Shown here: piece by piece, positions 1 through 5,537 of the stretch
Layout of the letters: every line of letters begins with the position of its first letter
How positions within the stretch are numbered: the first letter of the stretch is position 1
NCBI GenBank assembly: GCA_964566075.1
Contig: CAZMHJ010000025.1
Span: forward strand, 1-14,966
DNA from: CAZMHJ01 sp964566075
GTDB lineage: Bacteria > Patescibacteriota > Saccharimonadia > Saccharimonadales > CAIOMD01
Reading direction: 5' to 3'
DNA length: 14,966 bases
Translations under genes and position numbers: made by a program
Notes under the pieces: generated by a model
The model's database searches: none
Seen by the model: only the letters and a program-made list of their open reading frames with translations
Told to the model about the DNA's origin: nothing

Positions 1-56
1 CGAACCTGCGACCTTGTGGTTATGAGCCACACGAGCTGCCACTGCTCTACCCCGCA
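1..56 (-). tRNA. Initiator tRNA-Met (CAT), partial at window edge
   Basis: Read on the minus strand, the first 56 nt of a tRNA are visible: acceptor strand TGCGGGG, T8, D-arm GAGC/GCTC, anticodon loop CTCATAA with anticodon CAT, variable region AGGTC and the start of the T-arm (GCAGG TTCG). The D-stem pair at 11:24 is A-U, a recognised hallmark of bacterial initiators, and the body matches initiator tRNAs from memory, so initiator rather than elongator is favoured. The anticodon stem reads TGTGG/CCACA, so only two of the three G-C pairs normal in initiators are present. The last ~20 nt lie outside the window, so the 1:72 mismatch cannot be checked. Confidence 0.88.
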
Positions 57-102
57 ATAAACCAGACGTTATAATACGCTGATTTAATCTGTTAGTCAAG
101 GG

Positions 103-543
103 TCAGCTATTTGCTTCGCGGTGTAAAAAGAAGTTTATCCAATCCTGTAGGTTTTGAATAAACCTTGGAGCTGTGCGGATTACTGTTTTTGCTGTCGCGG
201 GTTCAGCCTCTGGGTGGATATACTTCTGGCTGACGTCAGCTGGTACTAAAACCAGTTTTTCGCCAGGATTAGCCTTACCAAAGTACTTACGTGCAGCAAG
301 TTCTAAATATGCATCAGTTTTAAAATATTCGTTTTTAAGCTTTTGGTTTTTATTGGTTTGATCCTGGATACTTACTTCTTGCTGCAGTTGGTTTATCTGT
401 TTTTCTAATTGATAATTTTTTTCAATAATCTTAATACTGCTCCAGGTAACAGATAGGGCAATAATAAATACTGCATATAAACCAAGGTTTTTGGTATCAA
501 AAATAGTTCGTATGTATGAATTGTTTTTTATTTTTTGGAACAT
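103..543 (-). CDS. FtsB/DivIC-family septum formation initiator protein
   Basis: A 146-residue bitopic membrane protein of the cell-division FtsB/DivIC family, which in other bacteria works with FtsL and FtsQ/DivIB to activate septal peptidoglycan synthesis. Residues 1-19 are a basic cytoplasmic tail, about 20-38 form one membrane helix, and about 40-72 are a Gln/Lys/Asn-rich coiled coil. The family signature follows at 79-95 (YLELAARKYFGKANPGE). A proline-rich linker and amphipathic tail (111-146) extend beyond the signature. The ATG at 543 lies 11 nt after a minus-strand TATAAT (560-555), so the leader would be only about 5 nt and there is no Shine-Dalgarno site. In Bacillus, divIC sits near tilS-ftsH, matching this neighbourhood. 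Family is well supported; orthology to FtsB versus DivIC is not decided. Confidence 0.87.
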   Translation of the reverse strand: MFQKIKNNSYIRTIFDTKNLGLYAVFIIALSVTWSSIKIIEKNYQLEKQINQLQQEVSIQDQTNKNQKLKNEYFKTDAYLELAARKYFGKANPGEKLVLVPADVSQKYIHPEAEPATAKTVIRTAPRFIQNLQDWINFFLHREANS

Positions 544-591
544 ACCGTAGCTTTATTATATAACATCTGTAAAAAGTGTAGATACATGGGG

Positions 592-597
592 TATAAT
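592..597 (+). promoter_or_regulatory. -10 element for the tRNA at 613
   Basis: A consensus TATAAT lies 15 nt before the tRNA 5' end, placing transcription start near 604. The -35 region is weak. It is divergent from the ftsB-like gene's own -10 at 555-560. Confidence 0.6.
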
Positions 598-612
598 CAA
601 ATGGCTAATCAC

Positions 613-688
613 GGGGGTGTAGCTCAGTGGTTAGAGCAGTCGGCTCATAACCGATTGGTCACTGGTTCAAGTCCAGTCACCCCCACCA
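613..688 (+). tRNA. tRNA with CAT anticodon, most like tRNA-Ile2 (lysidine type)
   Basis: A complete cloverleaf: acceptor GGGGGTG/CACCCCC, D-arm GCTC/GAGC, anticodon stem GTCGG/CCGAT with loop CTCATAA (the outermost pair is G-T), T-arm ACTGG/CCAGT, discriminator A and encoded CCA. The anticodon is CAT, which could mean elongator Met or the isoleucine tRNA whose C34 TilS converts to lysidine. From memory the body resembles E. coli and B. subtilis tRNA-Ile2 much more closely than their elongator Met. The second CAT tRNA at 5719 resembles elongator Met instead. I therefore infer Ile2, decoding AUA. A terminator follows at 698-720. Confidence 0.9.
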
Positions 689-697
689 ACCAGTAAG

Positions 698-720
698 CCC
701 TACCTAGTGTAGGGTTTTTT
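698..720 (+). terminator. Intrinsic terminator after the Ile2-like tRNA
   Basis: A 6-bp hairpin CCCTAC/GTAGGG with loop CTAGT is followed by six T residues. It begins 9 nt after the tRNA CCA. Confidence 0.8.
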
Positions 721-745
721 GGTTCATACAACAGAGGAGTGTATT

Positions 746-774
746 TTTACAAATACTAACAATTATGTAATAAT
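746..774 (+). promoter_or_regulatory. Candidate sigma70-type promoter for the gene at 812
   Basis: TTTACA (746-751), a 17-nt spacer, then AATAAT (769-774), giving a transcription start near 781 and a 30-nt leader carrying the Shine-Dalgarno site AAGGAG at 798-803. Confidence 0.5.
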
Positions 775-811
775 AGTGTGTAAACTTGTACCTCAATAAG
801 GAGTGTGGAAC

Positions 812-1087
812 GTGATTGTAGTAATCAGCAGTTCGACAGGTGAACACGCAGTCGCGATTAAAGAAGATCGCGAGCAGCCTGGCTATCGTGTTGTCGATGG
901 AGCTGGGCTCCTCGATTCCTCGCCAGGCTTCGTGTGCTTCATCGAGAATCTCAGTGTTGGTACTCATCCTTGGGTGAGCTACTACAAAGAGGACCCAAGT
1001 GGTATCGACTTCAGCTTCTGTGGCTCGCGCCTTCCTCTTCAGAAGTCACGCATCCTCCGTGTCGAGCGGCAGTTTAGCCGCCAATAA
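812..1087 (+). CDS. Orphan 91-residue protein of unknown function
   Basis: I do not recognise this protein. It is a 91-residue, soluble-looking polypeptide without a signal peptide or membrane segment. It begins with a strand-like stretch (MIVVISSS) and contains two cysteines. An upstream in-frame GTG at 803 overlaps the Shine-Dalgarno site; the GTG at 812 is 8 nt after AAGGAG and is preferred. It has its own likely promoter and ends inside a strong hairpin terminator, so it is monocistronic. Codon choice is unlike the rest of the window: GAG, CTC, TTC, ATC, GTC and CGC dominate, and GC is visibly higher. This suggests recent transfer or special expression. The signals on both sides and the sustained third-position bias argue that it is a real gene. 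Confidence 0.72.
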   Translation: MIVVISSSTGEHAVAIKEDREQPGYRVVDGAGLLDSSPGFVCFIENLSVGTHPWVSYYKEDPSGIDFSFCGSRLPLQKSRILRVERQFSRQ

Positions 1088-1123
1088 TATAGCAGAGCGC
1101 TGCCATGTTATTGGCGGCGTTTT
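1077..1123 (+). terminator. Hairpin terminator overlapping the stop codon of the 812-1087 gene
   Basis: An 11-bp perfect stem, GCCGCCAATAA (1077-1087) with TTATTGGCGGC (1108-1118), encloses a smaller GCAG/CTGC hairpin and is followed by GTTTT. The TAA stop codon is part of the stem. Confidence 0.75.
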
Positions 1124-1130
1124 GCTATAA

Positions 1131-1163
1131 CTAAAAAAGACCCCTTATGAGGGTCTTTTTTAG
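1131..1163. terminator. Bidirectional intrinsic terminator
   Basis: A 13-bp perfect inverted repeat (CTAAAAAAGACCC with GGGTCTTTTTTAG, 7-nt loop) presents a T-run on either strand. It lies between the convergent genes ending at 1087 and 1181 and probably ends both transcripts. Confidence 0.88.
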
Positions 1164-1180
1164 TGAGAAGTAATTAAAAA

Positions 1181-1501
1181 TTACCAGCTCTTTTTACGGA
1201 AAGAACCGCGATCACCACCACCGTTGCCACCGAAGTCGCGACGTGGTTTGTCTTCGCGTGGGCGTGCTTCGTTTACAACGATTTCACGACCATCGAGTTC
1301 TTTACCGTTCATGCCAGCTTCAGCAGCTTTGCCTTCTTCTTCGCTTTCAAATTCAACGAATCCAAAGCCTTTGCTGCGGCCACTTTCGCGATCTTTGATA
1401 ACAGTTGCGCTTGCAACGGTACCAAATTGGCTAAAAGCAGCTTCGAGTGAAGCGTCGTCGGTAGTCCATGCGAGGCTACCAACAAATAATTTGTATGCCA
1501 T
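1181..1501 (-). CDS. Single-RRM RNA-binding protein with Arg/Gly-rich tail
   Basis: A 106-residue protein with one RNA recognition motif. RNP2 is LFVGSL (residues 5-10) and RNP1 is KGFGFVEF (44-51), both with the aromatic residues that stack on RNA bases. The beta-alpha-beta-beta-alpha-beta fold spans about residues 3-80. The tail (82-106) is rich in Arg, Asp and Gly and ends in RKKSW, resembling cyanobacterial and other bacterial small Rbp proteins, several of which are cold- or stress-induced RNA chaperones. AGGA about 13 nt upstream could be the ribosome site. The upstream 140 nt has no obvious promoter but contains a 16-nt inverted repeat. Family certain, target RNA unknown. Confidence 0.93.
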   Translation of the reverse strand: MAYKLFVGSLAWTTDDASLEAAFSQFGTVASATVIKDRESGRSKGFGFVEFESEEEGKAAEAGMNGKELDGREIVVNEARPREDKPRRDFGGNGGGDRGSFRKKSW

Positions 1502-1643
1502 GTACGTTTCTAAATCCTATTCTTAAACTATCCGCAAGTACGACCCTGTGCTGTCCCTTGCGTCTTAAGAACTTAAGAGGAGACAAAACCTTGCTAGCAT
1601 CAGTTAACCATAACAACAAGCAACTGTACAGGGGATTATTTGA
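1502..1643. other. Intergenic leader of the RRM gene, with inverted repeat
   Basis: This 142-nt gap lies between the oxidoreductase stop and the RRM start, both on the minus strand. I see no clear terminator after the oxidoreductase and no convincing -35/-10 pair. The only structure is TCTTAAG-AA-CTTAAGA at 1563-1578. It may be a long 5' leader. Confidence 0.4.
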
Positions 1644-3035
1644 CTAAATACACTTAATATTAGCCGCTGCTACCCGAATTGCTTCACTCCAGGTAGGAAA
1701 AGCGTGCACTGTATTCGAAATATCACAAGCACGTAAACGTTTAGCGACGGCCAAGGTAAGCTCACCAATCATCTCACTTGCATCTGGTGCAACTATACTA
1801 GCACCGAGCACGATGCCTGATTGTGTAGCAGTGATTTTCACAAATCCAGAAGTGTAATTACTTGTTATCGAGCGCCCCAAAATGCTAATGGGTGCAATGG
1901 CGGTTTGGTAAATGTCGCCGGTCATTTTAAGTTCTCGCTCAGTTTTACCAACTGTAGCAATTTCAGGTTGTCCAAAATAGACTTGCGGCAAAGCCATGTA
2001 ATCCATAGCAGCTTGCTTTCGGTGATACATGTTATGAACTGCAATGCGGGCTTCTTGCATGGCGACATGAGTTGATAAATGGTGCCCAATAACGTCTCCT
2101 GCTGCAAAAATGTGGCTTTTATTTGTCTGCATATGCTTTGTCACATAGATTCCTTCATCGGTATAACGTACACCAGCATTTTCAAGTCCAATATCAACGT
2201 TTGGTCGTTTACCAGAAGCAACCATTATTTCTTCAACAACAATTTTGTGCTGCTGACCGTGTTGTTCAAACGTGATAATTTTATGGCCAGCCTTACCGCT
2301 CACTAACCTTACGTGCGCTGCCGTATGGACACGTACACCCCTGTTTGCAAGTGCCGCTTCAGTAATATCACCAACTTCTACATCTGTTTTTGGTAGTAGA
2401 TGCATTGCCGACTCTATAACGTGGACTTTAGTACCAAAAGCGACAAAAATCTGAGCGTATTCGTATGCTGTTGCACCTCCACCAATAATAAACAGACTCT
2501 TTGGTATTTTCTCGAGCCTTGAAGCTTCTTTGTAGGTTATAAAACCAGTATCTGCAAGACCTTCGATAGCTGGTATATAAACAGTGCTACCAGTAGCAAG
2601 TAAAAACTGATGGGCTGAGTATCGTCGTAAACCGACACTAATAGTCCACGGTGTAATAAAATGACCGTGACCTTTTATTACGGTAATATTTTGTGAACTA
2701 AAGGTATGAGCGTCATGTGTGACACCCGTCGCTTTAATTGCTGATTCTTTCCAGGCTTGCACTGAACGATAATTAAAACTTGCAGCTGTTGACTTAATAC
2801 CAAAGGCATCAGCACTTTTTACAACCTCAAGTGTCTCAGCTGCCTTTAAAAGCGCTTTCGTGGGCACGCAGCTATCATGAGGGCAGGTACCACCGACATT
2901 TTCTGCCTCTACAATTGCAACTTTTTTACCTTCGCTGGCAGCCAGTTGGGCTGCAACTCCGCCACCAGCACCACTGCCAATGACAATAAGGTCGTAATCG
3001 TAGCTTATAGGTTTGCGATATTTAGGTGTAAACAT
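1644..3035 (-). CDS. FAD-dependent pyridine nucleotide-disulfide oxidoreductase (MerA/Lpd-like)
   Basis: A 463-residue class I flavoprotein disulfide reductase. The FAD-binding GSGAGGG lies at 20-26, the redox disulfide C51/C56 is in GGTCPHDSCVPTK, the NAD(P)-binding GGGATAYEYA is at 185-194, the second FAD contact AAGDVIG at 311-317, and a dimerisation domain runs from about 346. Such enzymes pass electrons from NAD(P)H through FAD to the cysteine pair and then to a disulfide or metal ion. In lipoamide dehydrogenase and glutathione reductase the sequence HPTxSE supplies a catalytic His; here it reads FPTWSE (446-451), so the His is missing, as in mercuric-reductase-like enzymes. No N-terminal HMA domain or C-terminal CC pair is present, only C462. 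It starts 10 nt after the ATP-cone gene's stop, with AGGA as ribosome site. No lipoyl-complex genes are nearby, so the substrate is unknown. Confidence 0.9.
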   Translation of the reverse strand: MFTPKYRKPISYDYDLIVIGSGAGGGVAAQLAASEGKKVAIVEAENVGGTCPHDSCVPTKALLKAAETLEVVKSADAFGIKSTAASFNYRSVQAWKESAIKATGVTHDAHTFSSQNITVIKGHGHFITPWTISVGLRRYSAHQFLLATGSTVYIPAIEGLADTGFITYKEASRLEKIPKSLFIIGGGATAYEYAQIFVAFGTKVHVIESAMHLLPKTDVEVGDITEAALANRGVRVHTAAHVRLVSGKAGHKIITFEQHGQQHKIVVEEIMVASGKRPNVDIGLENAGVRYTDEGIYVTKHMQTNKSHIFAAGDVIGHHLSTHVAMQEARIAVHNMYHRKQAAMDYMALPQVYFGQPEIATVGKTERELKMTGDIYQTAIAPISILGRSITSNYTSGFVKITATQSGIVLGASIVAPDASEMIGELTLAVAKRLRACDISNTVHAFPTWSEAIRVAAANIKCI

Positions 3036-3045
3036 AAACGGTTTC

Positions 3046-3315
3046 CTACCATAGTATACGATGATGTTGATATACGAAACCAGCGTGTGGATTAATTTCT
3101 TGCAAGTGTCGAGAAATAACTTTACGTAAATCGGTCACTGTAACTTCTGTTTTTGGGATAAGCCAAAGGTTAACTTCTTTAGTCACTTTCTCTGCCACAA
3201 GTTCTGCAGTCTCTGTAGTTTCATGAACAGCCAGGCAAGATGCATATACACTGGCATATACTTTTCGAGAATCAAATGCCTCAGAACTACCCGAACGCTT
3301 TACGACGTGCTTCAT
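3046..3315 (-). CDS. Stand-alone ATP-cone domain protein
   Basis: An 89-residue protein made of essentially one ATP-cone domain: HVVKRSGSSEAFDSRKV at 3-19 is the characteristic first hairpin and nucleotide contact, followed by helices and the VTDLRKVISRHL segment (about 60-71). ATP-cones bind ATP/dATP and act as allosteric switches, normally fused to ribonucleotide reductase or to the NrdR repressor. Here there is no zinc ribbon and no reductase. The ATG overlaps the upstream gene's TGA (ATGA), indicating translational coupling, and the oxidoreductase follows 10 nt later. The context suggests nucleotide sensing linked to a redox or membrane module. Domain assignment is strong; role is inference. 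Confidence 0.82.
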   Translation of the reverse strand: MKHVVKRSGSSEAFDSRKVYASVYASCLAVHETTETAELVAEKVTKEVNLWLIPKTEVTVTDLRKVISRHLQEINPHAGFVYQHHRILW

Positions 3316-4010
3316 AGCACCGCTCCTAACGTGCCGTTTAGAACTAGTAAAATGAGCCAGCCAATAAACACAGTAGTTAACCCAATAGTCAAACGGAACG
3401 TCATTTTACTGTCTTGCCGCCACTTCATAACTGCGCTCAGACGCATTTTTCGAAGTGAGAGTATGAAGATAACAAGCAAAGGAAGTATTAACATCAGAGT
3501 TATTACAATAGGGGCGCTAATGGTAAATATTCCGAGTAAAGCACAAAACGTTAGTAATCCAATAAACGGTATGCCTATACTTGGAGTAACCGCGTAAGCA
3601 CTCGTTAGGGCAAGCACACCCGCACTAATTGGTTCATGGTTTTTTATGGTTCGTTTGTGTACTGAATGTGCAATAAACTTTGGGGCACTAGTTCGGCTGG
3701 TGTACCAAAAGAAATCCTTAAGACTGATTGTTCCCCAGATAATACAAAGTATCGCATTTAAAAACGCTAGTCTTTCAAGTGCCGATAAGCTAACTGCACT
3801 TAATAAATGAAGCCAAGCAGCTCCCGATAATATAAAAATACTGCTAAAAACAATTATGTAGGCAAGTGCCGTAGCGTGAATATGCGTCTTTGACGCTTTT
3901 TTACCGTAACCACCTGCGAGTAAACTGGTAAAAATAGCAATTGTTACCGGGTTTAATGCAATAAGTAGACTGATAATTACTAATAATATAGGTAACGTCA
4001 TAACGTTCAT
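3312..4010 (-). CDS. Six-TM membrane protein, CcdA/DsbD-beta-like topology, lacking the redox cysteines
   Basis: A 232-residue polytopic membrane protein with six likely helices (about 6-32, 45-66, 78-98, 128-158, 165-186, 206-226). Two positions recall CcdA/DsbD-beta: ALNPVT in helix 1 (NP at 20-21) and AVTPSIGIPF in helix 4 (TP at 142-143). In active CcdA these read NPC and TPC, and the two cysteines carry electrons across the membrane. Here they are Val22 and Ser144, with only C89 and C156 elsewhere. It may thus be a non-redox relative, such as a transporter of the wider LysE/CcdA group. It overlaps both neighbours by 4 nt (ATGA at each end), so it is co-translated with the 2-TM protein and the ATP-cone. 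The CcdA relation is inferred from motif placement and is uncertain. Confidence 0.8.
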   Translation of the reverse strand: MNVMTLPILLVIISLLIALNPVTIAIFTSLLAGGYGKKASKTHIHATALAYIIVFSSIFILSGAAWLHLLSAVSLSALERLAFLNAILCIIWGTISLKDFFWYTSRTSAPKFIAHSVHKRTIKNHEPISAGVLALTSAYAVTPSIGIPFIGLLTFCALLGIFTISAPIVITLMLILPLLVIFILSLRKMRLSAVMKWRQDSKMTFRLTIGLTTVFIGWLILLVLNGTLGAVL

Positions 4011-4240
4011 ACGTTTAATACTCCGGTTACTGTGAGTGCACTCGTAAGTAGTACAGTACTCGCAAGAATGACAACACCAACCAATAGTACAAAAATGACT
4101 TCCTGTATTTCTTTGTATTTCTTAAATAGAGATGCAGCTATGAGTAAAAGGCAAATAGCTAAAATAGTACCAAAAATGGTACGGACGCTTAGTGTCGTTG
4201 TCGCCGAGTCATTTAGCACTACAAAAAAATCGGTGCCCAT
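4007..4240 (-). CDS. Small two-TM membrane protein
   Basis: A 77-residue protein from the ATG at 4240, with two hydrophobic helices separated by a short charged loop (KKYKEIQE). I do not recognise the family. An in-frame TTG at 4267 would add nine residues but sits immediately after the likely -10 (minus-strand TATAGT near 4275-4270) and has no ribosome site; with the ATG the leader is about 20 nt and contains AGAGG. It is the first gene of the four-gene operon and overlaps the six-TM gene by 4 nt, so the two membrane proteins may form a complex. Confidence 0.68.
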   Translation of the reverse strand: MGTDFFVVLNDSATTTLSVRTIFGTILAICLLLIAASLFKKYKEIQEVIFVLLVGVVILASTVLLTSALTVTGVLNV

Positions 4241-4271
4241 ATGTTTCGTTTTGCCCTCTTTTACCAAAAAC

Positions 4272-4286
4272 TATATCATTGATATA
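4272..4286. promoter_or_regulatory. Palindromic operator-like site between divergent genes
   Basis: TATATCA-T-TGATATA is a perfect 7-bp inverted repeat around one central base. It overlaps -10-like sequences in both directions (TATAGT leftwards, GATATAA rightwards), so a dimeric regulator bound here could control both the redox operon and the P-type-ATPase-like gene. It could also be only an AT-rich double promoter. Confidence 0.45.
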
Positions 4287-4318
4287 AGCGTAACCGCAAT
4301 AAACACCAAGGAGTTTTT

Positions 4319-5338
4319 GTGCAAACAGCATGGTATCAACAAACTGACAAAGCAGTCTGCGCCTTTTTTGATGTCGACCCTAACTTTGGTTTAACACAAA
4401 AAGAGGCGCTAAAACGCCTTACCCATTTTGGTAAAAATTCTGATACTACATTACCTGCGGGTATAGAAAAAGAACTGCAAGTAAGCGTACTGCGCAACCA
4501 AAAAAAAGAGTACATTCCATTTTTCCAAGTTGTGCCGGGTGATATCGTACACTTAAACCCTGGTGATAGAGTTCCTGCTGATACTCGTCTCATTCGAGTT
4601 GAATCCCTACAAGTAAACCAAAGCCGTATTACCGGAGAGCCTAGTGATGTTCAGAAAAATACATATGCATTATCACAAGAAGCTCCAGCCGCTAAACAAA
4701 AATGCATGGTCTTTGCAGGTAGTTATATTACTGGAGGGACTGGTTATGGTGTTGTAGTTGAAAGAGGTAACAAGACAGAGCTCGGTAGGTCAATACGTAA
4801 AAGAAGGCATACACGAAGTCTAAAAGGATCAGTTATTGCCAGGCGACTTAGGCGCTATGGGGTTCTTGTCCTTCGAAAGCCCTCGCTTGCGCAATTTCGT
4901 CGAATAACACACGTTATTATCGATGATAATCTGAGTGATACTGACATTGCTGATATCATCAGAAAAGTACAATTAACAAGAAAAATTCATTGTCGATTTG
5001 TGGTATCAGAGATCCAGGCAAAACGCCTAGCACCAGAAATGCATGCAGAAATATATGATGCATTGTCTCGCAAGGGAACGATTGAAACGGCGTTATTCAT
5101 TACAAACCTTCATGCCGATACCGATAACTCACTACATATTATTAAATCGCTCGAAGCTAAAAATAGAGTGATAATGTGGGTGACGAACGGTGTTTCGACT
5201 TCGTTAGCAATGAAAGTGGCGGCCATTTCATTAGTTGTTGGTAGATTATCTCGACCTGACGTTACTTTAGCAGCTGATCTGTTTGCATCCCGTTTCAATA
5301 GCTCAATTTTGACACGCATTTTATACAACAAAAAATAG
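4319..5338 (+). CDS. Membrane-less, degenerate P-type ATPase-like protein
   Basis: A 339-residue intact ORF starting at GTG, 5 nt after AAGGAG. Residues 1-45 match the cation-ATPase N-terminal domain (W5, GLTQKEALKRL, FGKN). About 52-157 match the actuator domain: VVPGDIVHLNPGDRVPAD (71-88), TGEP (105-108, for TGES) and NKTELGR (151-157). From about 180 it follows the phosphorylation domain: LVLRKPSLAQFRRITHVI (183-200) leads to DDNLSD (202-207), where DKTGT is expected. VSE (229-231) stands for the TGD motif and TNGVST (289-294) for GDGVND, followed by an AAD-like end. The M1-M2, M3-M4 and C-terminal helices and the nucleotide-binding domain are absent. Ion pumping is impossible and phosphorylation unlikely. 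The open frame over 1 kb suggests a retained, repurposed soluble protein rather than a fresh pseudogene. It is divergent from the redox operon. Confidence 0.85.
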   Translation: MQTAWYQQTDKAVCAFFDVDPNFGLTQKEALKRLTHFGKNSDTTLPAGIEKELQVSVLRNQKKEYIPFFQVVPGDIVHLNPGDRVPADTRLIRVESLQVNQSRITGEPSDVQKNTYALSQEAPAAKQKCMVFAGSYITGGTGYGVVVERGNKTELGRSIRKRRHTRSLKGSVIARRLRRYGVLVLRKPSLAQFRRITHVIIDDNLSDTDIADIIRKVQLTRKIHCRFVVSEIQAKRLAPEMHAEIYDALSRKGTIETALFITNLHADTDNSLHIIKSLEAKNRVIMWVTNGVSTSLAMKVAAISLVVGRLSRPDVTLAADLFASRFNSSILTRILYNKK

Positions 5339-5349
5339 GCATAAGTATC

Positions 5350-5378
5350 TTGACAAATGCGCAAAATATGTATACAAT
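5350..5378 (+). promoter_or_regulatory. Strong sigma70-type promoter
   Basis: TTGACA (5350-5355), a 17-nt spacer and TACAAT (5373-5378) give a near-consensus promoter, the best in the window together with that of hrcA. Predicted start is near 5385. Confidence 0.85.
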
Positions 5379-5433
5379 GACATCATTGCTATAAAAAAGC
5401 AAAAATCAAAAATAAAACAACAGGAGTAAACCA

Positions 5434-5514
5434 ATGAGTGACATTGGTCTTAGCTATGAGCTTACTCCTACAAGCGATCAAACCATTTTGAGCATTGATG
5501 CTCTTTTGGTCTAA
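5434..5514 (+). CDS. Possible 26-residue acidic peptide
   Basis: ATG at 5434 lies 7 nt after AGGAG, and the frame runs 26 codons to TAA at 5512. The product has no Lys, Arg or His, three Asp and one Glu, and a moderately hydrophobic C-terminal half (TILSIDALLV). It has no run of a single amino acid typical of attenuation leaders and is not like known type I toxins. The A-rich leader resembles those of well-translated mRNAs. Both Shine-Dalgarno site and start codon are in predicted stems, so translation may be conditional. It could also be a chance ORF in a structured RNA. Confidence 0.45.
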   Translation: MSDIGLSYELTPTSDQTILSIDALLV

Positions 5515-5537
5515 CGGGCGTAGGCGTTGCTCCCGTA

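Noticed and set aside
803..811. GTG at 803 as start of the orphan gene
   Set aside because: It overlaps the AAGGAG ribosome site at 798-803; the GTG at 812 has correct spacing.
1644..3035. Naming the oxidoreductase lpdA or merA
   Set aside because: The Lpd catalytic His is missing and there is no lipoyl complex context; the MerA HMA domain and C-terminal CC pair are missing too.
3223..3597. A 124-codon plus-strand frame opposite the membrane and ATP-cone genes
   Set aside because: Low-complexity shadow of the coupled minus-strand genes, which show family motifs and ATGA overlaps.
4241..4267. TTG start for the two-TM protein
   Set aside because: It would fall at or just after the -10 box with no ribosome site; the ATG at 4240 fits the promoter better.
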